A stretch of 64,000 bases of DNA from Liolophura sinensis (Eukaryota > Mollusca > Polyplacophora > Chitonida > Chitonidae), in assembly GCF_032854445.1 (NCBI RefSeq), contig NC_088295.1:5022501-5086500 (forward strand), written 5' to 3'. The notes under the pieces were generated by a model. That model saw only the letters and a list, made by a program, of their open reading frames with translations. It was not told the origin of the DNA and did not search any database. The translations under genes and the position numbers were made by a program. Shown here in pieces: positions 46,969 through 60,900 of this stretch. How positions within the stretch are numbered: the first letter of the stretch is position 1; the number at the start of each line of letters is the position of its first letter.

Positions 46969-47227
46969 CGTGGCTCAGTCGGTTAGCGCGCTAGCGCAGC
47001 GTAATGACCCAGGAGCCTCTCACCAATGCGGTCGCTGTGAGTTCAAGTCCAGCTTATGCTGGCTTCCTCTCCGGCCGTAAGTGGGAAGGTCTGCCAGCAA
47101 CCTGCGGATGGTCGTGGGTTTCCCCCGGGCTGTGCCCGGTTTCCACCCACCATAATGCTGGCCGCCGTCGTATAAGTGAAATATTCTTGAGTACGGCGTA
47201 AAACACCAATCAAATAAATAAATAAAT
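46969..47227 (+). mobile_element. tRNA-headed SINE inserted in the 21-bp minisatellite
   Basis: Full-length copy from GGCCTCCGTGGCTCAGTCGG to the AAATAAATAAATAAAA tail. ATTATCCATCCTGG stands on both sides. This may be a target duplication, although the array's own repetition makes it ambiguous. Confidence 0.95.
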
Positions 47228-47410
47228 AAAATATTATCCATCCTGGTCAGTGTATGGTACGTCCTGGTCAGCGTATGGTACATCATGGTCAGTATATTAC
47301 ACATCCTGGCCAGTCTGGTAAGTGTATTGTACATCCTGATCAGCTTATTGTACATCCTGGTCAGTGCATTATACATCATCATCACCCTATTGTCCACCCT
47401 TCTTATCGTA
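47228..47410. repeat. 21-bp minisatellite, right part
   Basis: Continuation of the array (ATCCTGGTCAGTGTATGGTA), ending where a second, truncated SINE begins. Confidence 0.9.
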
Positions 47411-47548
47411 TTGTCTGTCAGCAACCTGCGGATGGCCGTGGGTTTCCCCCGGGCTCTTCCCGGTTTCCTCTCACCATAATGCTGGCCGCCGTCGTATAAA
47501 TAAAATATTCTTGAGTACAGCGTAAAACACCAATCAAATCAAATAAAT
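47411..47548 (+). mobile_element. 5'-truncated SINE
   Basis: GTCAGCAACCTGCGGATGGC through CTTGAGTACAGCGTAAAACA to the AATCAAATCAAATAAA tail; the tRNA head is absent. Confidence 0.9.
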
Positions 47549-48925
47549 TGATACTGAGCATATATTTGTATGCTTGAAACAAACTCCTGACAGCGCATGC
47601 CCTGCTCTGCTCGCTAACCTTACATCAGTAACATCGCAAGATGGAAAATGTGCATATTTTAATTAAAATAGAATGTATCGAGTGTCAGTAGAATCAGGGA
47701 AGAGGCTTTATATTTTTTCTAACCTTGAGCCCGAGGCCTTGAGTATGTTAAAACAAGACAACACTTGACCAAAAGTACATGTGCATCGATAAAGTATCTC
47801 ACACCTTTAAAAAGTGTAGATCTGTTTCTACCCCTCTTCGTAGATAACTTAGGTAATACTGTTTGTGGATGTTTTCTTTAAAGATTTCTTTACAAAAGGT
47901 AAGACATAACAGTGGATTGAAAGTGAAGGGCAATACCCATCTACGTATACGTAATACGTCTTATTTCGAGACTTTGTGGTAATCTTGTCCATGTAGTCTA
48001 ATACGGAACTAAAATGATGTATTTGGCCAAATTGTGGATATTCTGCGATATCTAACAAAGAGAAAATGTGGAATATACGCACCCATATTCCCCATCTCGT
48101 CTACAAGTTAAGTATCAGCATGAAAAAAGATTTCTTACGATATGTGCACACGGTATGCGCCTCAGACCTAATACATCATTTTCTGAGAAAAACGTTTTGT
48201 ACGTTTTGCTAGGTTCTAGTTGGGAAGGTACGGACACACTCCACATGGCGTCTTCAGACACTCGTCACACGCCCGTCACACGGTGTTTACGGCCACCGGC
48301 CACCTGGCGTTTACAGGCACTAGTCATGCACACGATAAATGGTGTTTATGGACACTCGCCACATGGCGTCCACATACACTCGTCACACGTTGTTAACGGA
48401 CACCCGCCACATGGCGTCTACAGACACTGGCCACACACATACGGACACCGGCAACACTATGTGATTCGGTGTGATGGTGCCTGAATCATATTTGATCAAC
48501 TTTCAACCTATCTAGCTTTGTCTTGAACAGAGAGCTTTTCGCTATTCCGCTTATGGCGAAAGGTCCCAACATGACAGTCTATGTTTGTACATTCTCGTCA
48601 GTCTCTGCCCACTGAAGATCACATGGTGTTCTTTACACCTGACTGCTTTATTTACCGTGCATAGGTCGTCTTATAGGTGATTCCACTCTCTGCCACATGT
48701 ATTCCCTTTCTCTATTTCTTGTGGCGTGGCAGAGAGCTGAGATATCGAGTTCAGGCCTGAATTATTCACAGTACTGCTTAGGTCTGCCAGTCGTTGTTTC
48801 CACTCTACTAGAGACAGGACATTCCAGACTACGGCTCGGGCACGCAGCCGGTGTGGAATAACCCGTCAGACACATTCAGGAATGGTTGTTAGTCAACGCG
48901 ATTCGACAGAGAAACAACACAGAAA
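47549..48925. other. 5' flank of the polycystin-type gene, with a short tandem repeat
   Basis: No gene is seen. At about 48236-48450 a roughly 30-bp irregular repeat (CACATGGCGTCTACAGACAC, CTCGTCACACG) makes a spurious 138-residue ORF. The promoter of the following gene should lie just left of 48926, but I see no clear TATA box. Confidence 0.5.
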
Positions 48926-51900
48926 ATGGATGAAAATGACAAGCGGAATCACCTGGGGACGGCCGTCAGAATACATGCTATGTACACCACCGTCATTAAA
49001 CTTAGTTTGTTTTTCCTAACCGAATTATGTGGTAAGTTTTAGCATTTAGCTTACGTAAAGCAACGGAAATTATTTGGCTGGAATTGGAACTCTTTTACAT
49101 AACTTTTTCTTTTGTATAATGACACAATCTTTGTTTCTTTTTGAAGATGTACTGCAGGTTATATTTTGAGAAGGCAAACAAAAGAATAATGACCTGGGAT
49201 CACAAGCGATCTGAGTCAAAATTTCATATCACTTTAAAATTGTTGTTTCTTATGCTACAAGGTCAGATTTTGCTTGAATACATAAATTCTGGGTCCATTA
49301 TTGAACAACTTATTTCAGCTAAAAGAACAGAAAGGAATATACCAAATTTAAGTTTTGAATAAGGTCTAAGATCGCTTCGTGATCCCGGGAACTGAACAAT
49401 GTCAGCTTGCTTAATATGCCCTTTATTTCTTATACAGCAACCTCGTACACTGCCCCGCAAGTGCTGAACTTTTTTCCTCAGTTTCTGGAAATTGGTGGCT
49501 CTGTCCAGCTGCAACTTGACACTGACGAACTAGTTAACTGTTGGGTGAAGACTAGCGAAGGGTCCTGTGGATTAGCCTTGAACTCAAATAGTTTGACCCC
49601 AGTGGAGTATCAACTGAACAACGTTGGGCAGCATCACCTCAACTATTCCTGCCAGGCCGCTGGTGAGGAAACCAATTCAGTTCAAATTTTTGTCTACGAA
49701 AAACTTCATGGGTTTCGATCTGAGCCAGGCTCCAGAAAGATATCTGCTAGAGATCTACATTCCGAGCAAGCTGTGGTGAATTTCAGATATTCAGCCGGTC
49801 ACTTTTTGAGCGCAAACTACTCAACGTCGTCCTCGGGACCAGGTTTGGGTACTGTGGTCACAGATGACACACTCCTCAGCGGGTATTTCCGGTTTGTCCC
49901 CGAAGATTTTACGTCGTTTGGCTCTCATGCTATTTCTGCTCACTTTCATAACGTGATCAACATTTCTGACGATTGCTGCAACAGCAGCGATTACGAGTCG
50001 GTAGAATTTAAGGTAAAGGTTGAAAAAGAAATTTATAATTATGAGTATACCTTGCCAAATATGGCTCTGTACAACACCAGTTTGCAACTATCAGCTTCTG
50101 CTGGAGAAGGATCAAACGTTTTCTACAAATGGACCACTGACTCGTATATTTCCTGGGAAATCTGTTTTCAAACTGGATCGTCATCTCATCTTAGCTTGCT
50201 ACCCTTTAGCTTCGATCCCGTCCACATCAAGGTATCATTATCTAACTTCGTCAGCTTTGAAGAGAATTCCAAAACCATCCATATTGTGAGACGGGTAGCT
50301 GGCTTTAGTGCTGAGTTTGATAGTCCGTACATAATAGTTCACTCTCCCACAGAGGAGTACTTTCCTATGGGAAATTTGAGTATCGAAGTGTATACCCGAC
50401 AGAAAACCGTGGAGTCCAAAGATCCATTCAACATCTCCCCCAACACGACTACAAAGATGGAGTTGGCTGACCTCTCAACCTCCGCAGGACTGTTTCTCCG
50501 TTTGAAGTCAGAGGTATCCGAGCAGATAATCACATTGGTGACTCCGGAGATGCTAGAGGTCACAGTCACTGTGCAGTCTTCATACGGAATGCTTGGCGAG
50601 CCCGTTACAATCATGTTTAACAACAGTGTCGGTCCAGGATTTCGCTACACGCTGGACACCGGAGATGGAGTGTCAGTGTCGAATGACTTTCAGTCTGAGA
50701 TGATAACTGTCGACATCAGCCACAGTCATAATTACTCTCACCCAGGAGTCTACACGATCTATCTCAGCGCCACTACTGCTGACTACGAAAAGAACTCCAG
50801 CGTTAGTGTCACCATCGTTGAGATTGGGTTATGGACAGATCCAATAGTCACTCTTCCTAGTGGGTCGGCACGTGCTCAGGTTTTGATCAAGTCCACACTC
50901 CAAGCTTCCATTAAACTGACATGTCATATCAACTTTGGGGATGTTTCAAACAGTGTACAAGTGTTTCATCTTGATAAGCCACAGCACACATACCTCAGCC
51001 CAGGTACATTTAACATCACTCTTACCTGTCCCTTCTTACCAGGCAAGTCAGGATGGGGACAAATTATTGTCAAAGAATTCGTTCCGTCTGATTTTGAGTT
51101 CATTTACAACGAGGTAGTTATGAAGAATTTATCTGCCGTTATGGTTGAGTTCCGAATTGACCTGTTTGGTGTGAAACCCGTCCCACCTGGTGTAGAACTT
51201 GTATGGAACTTCACAGACGGTACACCTACCCACAGCGAGAGTCTCACTTCCTGGGTTAAATCCCACAGCTTTGATAGCCGCGGGAACTACAACATACTGG
51301 TAACGATCAAGACAGCCCCATCAGTATCCCAAACATTTAAGCTCCCAATACAAATTGGGATTGTGCAGCTTGTGACTCGAGAGACAAGGGGATTGCAACT
51401 TATAAACACTTTTGAATTCCAAGTGTCAAAACTGCCGATTCCAGTTGCGAATGTTAGTCTGGATTTTGGAGATGGCACTAGTGAAGATTTTCTGGAACAG
51501 CCGATTTCGCCGGATACAGTGTTAACAGTAGAGCACGTGTATCAGACTTTGGGAAAGTACCGGCCACTCCTTACTGTGTCGGCAGAGGGTTTCTACGAGG
51601 AGGTAAACCTCAACAGCCATTTGTCTGTAATCGAAGCCGGACCTGCACTGCACATGTCCATTGACCCTGTCATACACTATCCACCAGGCGTCGGTACAGT
51701 CCGCTTTAAGGCCCTGTGGGAAGCACACCTGGGAAATTTCACCTGTCTGGTGGACTTTCACGACGGCAGTTTCACGGACATCATATTCAATCTGTCCTTG
51801 ACAAGGTCACCAGCCACGAGCCACCAACACCTTTTCGGCGCTTTAGGACAACTTGAGATCACAGCGAACTGTTCGGGCAATGAGCTACCGCGTCAGTACC

Positions 51901-54900
51901 TCCAAACTCAAACATACGTTACAAGCAAGTGCTACAGTTTTGACCAGCCTCTCTTCAACTTTGATAATCGCATCCGTAAACTTGTCTCTGAACAGCTCAT
52001 CATGTCCGCTCGTGTGGACGTAAACTGTGTCAACATGACAGCAGTCTTCTCCTGGCAGGTGAATAGACTGGACAATGACAAGGAGACCACGGTTCACTCA
52101 GTGCACACTAATACGTCCCTTCTAGCACTTCCCGCGAGGTCTATGGCTGAAGGCGTTTACGTCATAACATTTTACACATACTTCAAGGAAATGCCGTCTT
52201 TGCATGAGACGGACTCTGTTACTGTTATCTATGAACAGTCCCCACTTGTAGCTGAGATAAAAGGTGGTTCACTGAAAATTCTGGGAGATTCTCACGAGAT
52301 AACGGTGGATGCCATGACACTATCACGTGACCCGGATGTTCCGCCAGAATTTCCGTCTGGGTTGACCTTCAGATGGTCACTGTCCTCCCATGGAAGTCTT
52401 TCAGAAGCGATGGCTGCCACCGTCAACGGGACTCGGAGTTTGTGCCTTCTTTGCTCTCGGGTGTCTCGTTTGACGTCTGGCCTGCTCGTATTCCCTCCGG
52501 ACTGTATCGAAATCAACCAATGGACCGTGTTCCATGTCGTGGTCTCCAAGGATTCCAGAAAGAGTTCTGCTTATCAAATTATCTTTGTCTCATCTGGAAG
52601 CCGTCCTCAGATTGATATTAAGTAAGTGATGGTACAGTTGTTTCATTGTTTTCCTCACCGTTGGGAAGGCTAGCCTTTCTCTGTGCCCCCAGACATCTTT
52701 GAGGTTAGCTAAAAGTGGCAATTCTCAAAAATACGTTCAGGCTTGGTAGAATGAGACGGTAATGGCCAACTCATTTTATAAGTCATTTGTCCTTGGATTC
52801 AAATAACACAGATGAATTAATTCACCTGTATAGATACTCCTCTACAAGAAGAAAACATGCCTACACGATATTTCCATTTTTAGTCGTTTTCCGAAGTCCC
52901 CACATTAAACTGGAATAATCTCGATATGAGTAGATGTTCTTCAAGATCAGCTACCTTGATTTTGTCTACATATATGTAGACACATATGTATATACATTTG
53001 CATTTGCCGCTTTTAGATGCAAGGTCAATTGCATGGAAAAAGTGAACGCCGAATTTTCATTTAACCTCGAATCGGAATGTTTGAACTGTAACGAAACCGA
53101 ACGCTTGCATCTGACGTACGAGTGGCAATTGTACCAGACCGACCAATCAGAGGTAGAGAATCAACTAATGTCCACGTTTGAGGAGTTCACAGGAACAGGT
53201 GAGTCGTCAGGCTAAACTATACAAAAACGTATATGTGACACAGACAAAGGTGCGGCTTATCAGAATATACTCGATGAGATATGAGGTCTCGTACTGCAAG
53301 CAGATAGTGTGTCATAGTTGTGCAACCTCTATGTAATATTTCCTTTTCTAATATCTATGATACAACTGATTGGTAAGTTACAAAGTGCACCACTTGGTCT
53401 GGTAGTGTCACGAACCTATGTCTTTCAGGGACGACCATCTCGACACTGGCCATCAAGCCCTACACCTTTACCCCTGGGATGTCATACCTCTTACTGTTCT
53501 CAAGCCGCCTTGCTCAGGGACACCCCACAACAGTAAGGCGCCATTTCACCGTGAACTACCCGCCGTATAATGGCACATGTCATGTGACACCAACACAGGG
53601 TAAGGTAGTCTTCTTGGTTTATAACATTCGCTGTGATCATTGACACGCCGACTGGCTATACCACGTGATGAAATTATCTAACATTAAAGTAGACATGCAT
53701 CGAAATTAACGAGAGAAATGAAATGTCTATAGATCTTTGCATAACATGATAAGCTTGCGCACATGTATATGTTTGGAATATATGACTTCTTAGGACACTC
53801 TTTGACATGGGCATAGGAGATAACTCGCAGGGATAACTTCCACGTAGCTTGGGCCTGCCAGTATATTAACCTCTGAAACACATATACTCTTTCATCAGGG
53901 TTCGCTGTTTATGATCGCTTCCAAGTGGTTTGTGAAGGATGGGTAGACGAGGCAGATCGGGCCAGACGCTCCGAAAGAGATGACGACAAATACCTTCACT
54001 ATCGATTCATTATTCGAGCAAACGGTAGATCGAGTCTGCTGTACGCTGGAGGTATGTGAACTACCGTTTCAAGGCCAAGATCATGGATGGCTTCATAAAT
54101 TACTGTGTAAAAGGCCTATATCGTGTGCGGTATGGTGAATACTGCGAGAAAACGTGTTGGGATAATGTAGCTTTTAGTCACTGTTTCAGCAGAGGTCTGG
54201 GTGACAAGAGATCAAACAAAGTACATTTATTTTCGTAGGAAGCAGGATGACCACAAAACAACAGTTCAACGTTGGAGATAAGAACGATGGCTACAATGTA
54301 CGAGTTACAGTGCGCATCTTTGATTCGTACAAAGGAATGACTGAGGTTAATCTGACTGTTCAAGTAAGTTGGCCATATTCATTATAAACGTTGATATCCA
54401 CATACTCCTTACAGCGCATGCTTCGCTCTCTAAATGTCTCTTTTCGTTTTACATCTCCAAGACAATAAAAATATGAGTTTTCAAAGATAACAGGATCAAT
54501 TACTTATGATTACTTGTTGCAGGTTTTGTCGCCACTCAGTCGTTTGGACTATAAGAACGAGTCACTGGGCCTGGTCGCCATGTTGGATGACTTTGACATG
54601 GCGGTGGAGCGGGCGTTGGTTAACGGGGATGTGCACGATGTGCTCCGTGTGTCGGAGGCCGCCGGCTCTTCCCTACAGTCACTGGTCTGTCCCCCGCGGG
54701 TCCTGTCGTCCAGTTGTTTATTTATGAAGTTGAAGTATTTCAATTTAGAAAACTTGCTCGATTTGCAATTGCTCAGTGGACTTCTCAATAATATGCATAA
54801 TAGGCGGCAACTGGCCCAAACTCTCGCCAAGAAGCTCTATTAAGGTTCTTATCCAAATACATTCCACAGCCACTGTGAATATACACTGATGATTTTATAC

Positions 54901-57900
54901 ACGAATCGACAGCGGAATGTAGTCGATTCTGAACAATTATTTGAATAACCGTAGATGTTTATGGTGAATAAGCAACTTAAGATTTTCCTCTAAGCCCAGT
55001 GCGATTTCGTCAGGCGCTTGAGGTGAAATAGTTGAATAGAGTTCTGTTCTTGTCACTTAACACAGAACCTATCTATTCGACTTCCACTGGAGCTTTGCCA
55101 GCGTTACACGAGTTATGGTTAATGTTTACCAAGAGCAGAAGGCGTGTCTTCAGTTCTTTGTACAACCACAATGTTTTACTGAGCTAAGGCAGATGTGAAA
55201 CGCGCTCTGATTGATCGATAACATATCGCGTTGGTCTACGAGATCCAGCGTGAGTTGTTGGGCACATCTTTATATGTTTATTCTCTACATACATCTGCAT
55301 AGATTATTTTTTGTTTGGCTTAGACGGTTCGTCAGATCTTGTCTTACAGACGTGTCTTTGTTACAGAACTTCACCGAAGAGTCCTCACTGCTGACAGCGG
55401 ACGGTGTGGACTGGCTAAGTGACGTCCCCCTGACGTCCCCCTGGAAGGATGTGTGGGGTGAATACCTCAATCCTGAACAACACGACGAGCAACATCAAAT
55501 AACAGCGGTAAATCAGTCCTAGTACATCACAATACCCTTATGAATCGCTTATGAAATTGCTTTCAGATGTACCTGTTTCAGTAAACTAATGAAGTTCTTC
55601 TTGAAACACCATGACCAATTCTGCTCCAAATCGTTACAAAGGTGATATATTTAAAACTCCATTCATACGTGTGACAGGCGAAGGCTAAATACTTGGAGAC
55701 GATAGCGATTTCTGTGAACGAGTCCGGCATTGCTTCGCTGGACACGGTGTACATGGCCTCCACCTCTTTGAGTACGTTACTGGACAACCCGGATCAAGTG
55801 TCAAACGCTGGCAAGGTGAGCACAGGCATTTATCTGTACTCGTGTGGAATATGGGCGTCCGTAAGAGTCGACTGAATTGATGAAGTCATGAGGGTGTAGT
55901 CAGAAGTTGTAGGTGCTCGGCGACCTTATTTTCATACTAAATGTTCCCTGGAAACATTATTTAAACTATCTTAGTCCGTAAACTGCTTTAGAAAATATTG
56001 TGTTAAATAGTTCCATTAAAAAAACATTAATGTTTGACCATCTGCCTATCTTGCCATGAAGACCTACTGGTATTATGTATTAAAAAGCCCTTTAAAGCAT
56101 TGGCAAGTTCATGCTTTACCAACGCTTTTTCAGAAGCCACAGTATGACTTTATCTATAGTTACCCCAACATGAACACCTCTTTATTAGCACTCTGAAAAT
56201 TATATAAATAAAACGGTCTTACAACAAATATTTTTAAAGATAACGGAGTTGCTTTAGGTCCTTGAAATGCGTGTACAGCATATATAGCGACTGGGCGAGG
56301 GGTGGAACCACGCAGTCAGGCCAGCGGAATGTTAGTGACAGTCATGAGAATAGGCTGTCGCTCAACTCTGGTGAAAGTAGCAAGCGAGCAAATCTTTTAT
56401 GTTTTCAAAAAGTGTCACCAGCAAAAATAAATAGAGCCTGTGGCTTTTTAGGCCAGTAATGTAACTTTCCAGTTTCCTATGTTGTGTTATTGCAGTCGCA
56501 AGCCACGCATGGGCATGGAATGATCTCCATATTAGTTGTACAAGTATAAGGATTTGGTCCTGTGGTCTGTGTTGTACACATATTATAGAGAAGCCCCACT
56601 TGCCTTCCGGGTATATACCGCCGTGACGTCACAAGATCAACGGTGGCTCGATCGTAATGGAGTAGATTTTCTGATCTGTGATCACCAAATTCTATCGTTT
56701 TTCTTACTTTTTCGACGTTTTAAATGATCGGAACCGATTCATGGGACATCTAACTAACAATGTTCACTTTGCAAGGCCCTGCACTGGGGGAATACTGTAA
56801 GCATATTAAAATAAGGCTTAAATCATTCAGATTGATTCTAGTGCCGTAATCCATTACGGTAGATGTAACGAGGTGTCCAACCGATGTCATATATCCAGGA
56901 GTAGGCCTATGTACCTACAGATGGCTAAAAACTCTTGATTGACAAAAAAAAAGATTCTTGCTTTATTATCGGCAACTGACTTTTTGAGTGCCTACAGCGT
57001 TAAAATGGTCATAAAAATATACATTAGACTCCACTGAGCACAGGCCGTGGGCAAAATGTTATAAACAATTCCTGTAACATGTTGAAGCAACACTGTGAGC
57101 TGTATCCACAAAGAACATGAATACGTCCTAAATTACAAGAGAAATGCATAAGAGAAATTTTAATATTGAGTTGATTTTAGAGCTTAAAGTTTCTTCTGTA
57201 ATTTATTCAGTATTGTAGCAAAGTAAAAGTATTCAAAAGGGTAAATCGTTAAATTTACAGGGAAAATTATAAAATAGTACTGTATTTTGTTGTTTAGTGA
57301 TAAGCTAGGGCTTTATGAGTACGATTATATAACACATTCGTAATACATTTCCTATCTGCTGACCTCAGCAAGCCGCCGTGGATACTGTGGATACGTTGGG
57401 AAATAGGCTGACAGAACTTGTGACGGCGGACATGAGTGACACACAAGTTAATGAAATTCTCGATTGTAAGTTGCTCCTTTTTAACAATTCCACCATGACA
57501 TTTTCGTCATATGTTTTTCATTTGACATCATTTGACATCGTAAGCTTGTTTATTGACTCTACATGTAACAGATGTATTGGAATTATGTTTGCTGTATCTG
57601 TCGTACAATCGTGCGTTATAAAGGCGAATGTTTTCCTGGTTCTGTAGCTGTGATCGATGCTGTTGACAAGATGGTTACCGGGGTAACGCCTTCCCACCCT
57701 ATGATCAAGGAGGACCTAGAGGTTCAGAACTCCATCAAGGAGTTTAACCTGAGGAGAAAATACCTAACCAAGTCGTCTCTTAAGCATGCGCGGAAGAAGC
57801 TAGAAACTGCGGACATGAATGATGAGGAGCGGGCGTTCTTTTCTACACGGGCCAAACTACGGTGGAACTATAAGAACAATCAGCTTAAACAAATGGTTGG

Positions 57901-60900
57901 TTAACAGCTTCTTTTAGAATTCATCTTGCTCAATTGTTTACATTATATAAAATCCGGAAGAGTATGCCACATAGAACTGAACGTTACTAATTTTTAACGA
58001 AGATCTTTGGTTACAGGCAAGAGAAGGAATACCGAAGCTGCAGAGAACTGTCGACCAAGTGCTGAGCTCAGCCTCCACCTTCATGGTGGATGGACAACAA
58101 CCGCTCAAGCTCACGGCTCCAAACATGGCCTGCAGCGTTCAAAGAAAGAGCGTTAGAGGCATCCTGCAGGAAGATATCCAGAGAGGTAACGTGCGCATGC
58201 GTCTTAGGAGGAAAGACTCATCCACTGCGGAGGAAGTAGAGGCGGAGATACCAGAAGTAGCTACGCTTAAGGTTAGTATCCGTGCTACAAGGGATAACGA
58301 CTATGTATCAGCTATGTATGGTGGTGAAGGGAATTCACCTTTCCCTGTTAGCATCTGCCTTCTTAACTACTAACAAAGTTGCATATATTGAATTTCTCCC
58401 AGAAGCGACTTTCTTCATTATGCTTCATTTTGAGCCTACACGGACATTTTCGTGAAGCATCTGATAATAGACATTATATTTCTGGAACATTATCATTGTT
58501 CGTGTCATTGTGGTTAACGGTGACTTTTGGTCTAAAGCAAGTACTCGAGTTAGAAACATTGCACCTAATGTTTACGTTTTCAGCAGTACAGGATAGTTCG
58601 CAAGTTGTTGTGTATTTTTATTCCAGTCGTTGGCCAAGTAAACAGGCAGTCTACTTTTACTTTCTTTGATAGACAACAATTTTTAATCGGAACCCTTTCA
58701 CTTGGGAGAACGAACAAACAGTGGCTCGCATCACATCACCGACAGTGATGGTGAATTTGTCTACAGATGAACCGTTTGACGATCCCAGCAACATGCAGGT
58801 GATGACGTACGACATGTCTCTTCCTAACCCATCCCCCGTGAAGGGAACAACTGTGAGCCCCAGATACCTGCCCTTAGATGCGGACCAGATGCTGTACCAT
58901 CGCCTTGAACTGAAGTCTACGTCAGATGCCCTCCTCTTGAGCCTCAAGCCGTCGCAAGTGCCCCTGGTATATGACGTATACTTCCGATCTGGGGAATTCC
59001 CGACGTCAAAGGAACACCACTACCACACTGTTGTCCGATTTGAAGAGAATGTCACCAAGGTCGCCACTTGTCCACCTGGACTTCTACCTTCGGCCGGGAC
59101 GGTCTTCTTTGGTCTTAAGCCAACGCCTCTTGGTAGTAGAGCTTTATTTCTTGTTAAATTGTGCATGTCCAATGAAAGAACAGTCTAGGACTTTTAGTAC
59201 AAAATGTAAATGTAAATCTTATGTTTATAATAAAAATAATCCAAGCACATGCCGTTCGTCCTACGGTGTTTATGAAAGCAATGATGTAAAGTTTTGTTCG
59301 ACCGAATTCATCTGACAGCTTTGGAATTCTTTTACTCAGATCATCCCCGTCTGCGCCGTGACCTTTCACCTAATGTCTCTGGTCAAGGTCAGTTGAACTC
59401 CGGCAGTAGTGAAGGCTTTAGTCAAATCAAATATGGCGACTATGAAATCGGGGTGGCGGCCACGGGCTGTTCTCAATGGATGGATCAGGGAGTAAAGTGG
59501 GACTCTGACGTCTGTAAGGTACGCTCCCCACTTCAGACACGACAGACATTGCTGGGTGTGTCATTTGTGCCAGCTGTGGCTAGTCTTCTGTTGTGTAGAT
59601 GACCATATTGGGGAGACTTTCAACAAATGTTGGCTGATAAGAGCTCTGAAGTTCTCAAACCTACTTTGGGTGGTTTCTTTGAAGGTGTACGCCATGTTTT
59701 TATTAAAATTTTTAATATTCTCTGAAAGACGGCAATTTTAAGTCGAAAATGACTCGGAGATGCTGTTTTTATATCCAGATTTTACCGTATGCATATAAAA
59801 TATCTGCGATTCAAATTTGGAATAATTGCGCATACATACGAAGTTAATTTTCAAGGAGACACATCTTGTGGGAAAGGAAGAATGCCAAAATAGGCAGTGC
59901 GGTCTTTTGTCAGGATGGTGATCACTTACATGTACTGGAACATTTCCCAAGTCTGCAGAAATGATATCGTAACCATTGTCACCGAGGTAGAGTTTGTATA
60001 TTTCCTTTAGATTGAGAATATGCCCAGTCTTGACCAGACGTCGTGTGCTTGTGACCTCCCTCTAAGCTCCATCTTCACTATTGCAACCACCTTCTATCTG
60101 CCGGTGAATATGGTGGATTTCTCCACCGTGTTCACAGAGATCGACCTTCTAGACAACGCATCAGTCTTTACCGTGGTCATCCTCATGCTGAGCGTTTACA
60201 TCTTGCTGGTTGTCTGGGCCAGACGCAAGGACAAAACTGACATCATTAAGGTACTATGCGCGTTCAAAAATGCCACTTTTGGACTTGGCGCTCAGTTTCG
60301 AGTCCATTTCCTTTGTTTGACGATCTATGGACCATCTGCCATAACCAGTTTTTGAGACTGATTCACAGAAAAGGTAGAAAATAACCCACTAACACCTCAG
60401 TCTGTCCTACTAAACCACCTTATACCAGGTTGTAATGCAATTGGTTACTCGCACCTTGCTGTTAACCGCCATTTCTAACTCATTGTCTGGTATTTATACA
60501 TCGTCAGATGAGCGGTTAACCGCCATTTCTAGCTCAGTGTCCGGTATTTATACATCGTCAGCTGAGCGGTTAACCGCCATTTCTATCTCAGTGTCCGGTA
60601 TTTATACATCGAAAGTTGAAGGAATATGTTATTTATTATGTTATTTCTATGTAACTATTTTTGTTGTTGTTGTTGTTGATGCACAGTGGGGCGTGACCGC
60701 TCTGGCGGATAACGCTCCAGGCCACAACCATCTTTACCTGATCACTGTCTACACTGGTATGAGGATGTCGGCAGGGACCAAGTCAAAGGTCGGATTTGTC
60801 ATCGCTGGGGAGAAGGGGGACACTGGGGTGCGGCCCCTGAACGACGGCATTAGGAACGTGAGTAGACGTAAATGATCCATTCTGAATGGCGAAGTGTTTA

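Noticed and set aside
46137-46994. Long open frames on both strands (285 and 264 residues)
   Set aside because: Created by a 21-bp tandem repeat whose length is a multiple of three; no start context, no non-repeat sequence.
48068-48484. 138-residue ORF upstream of the polycystin gene
   Set aside because: Mostly a 30-bp irregular repeat; no splice or domain support.
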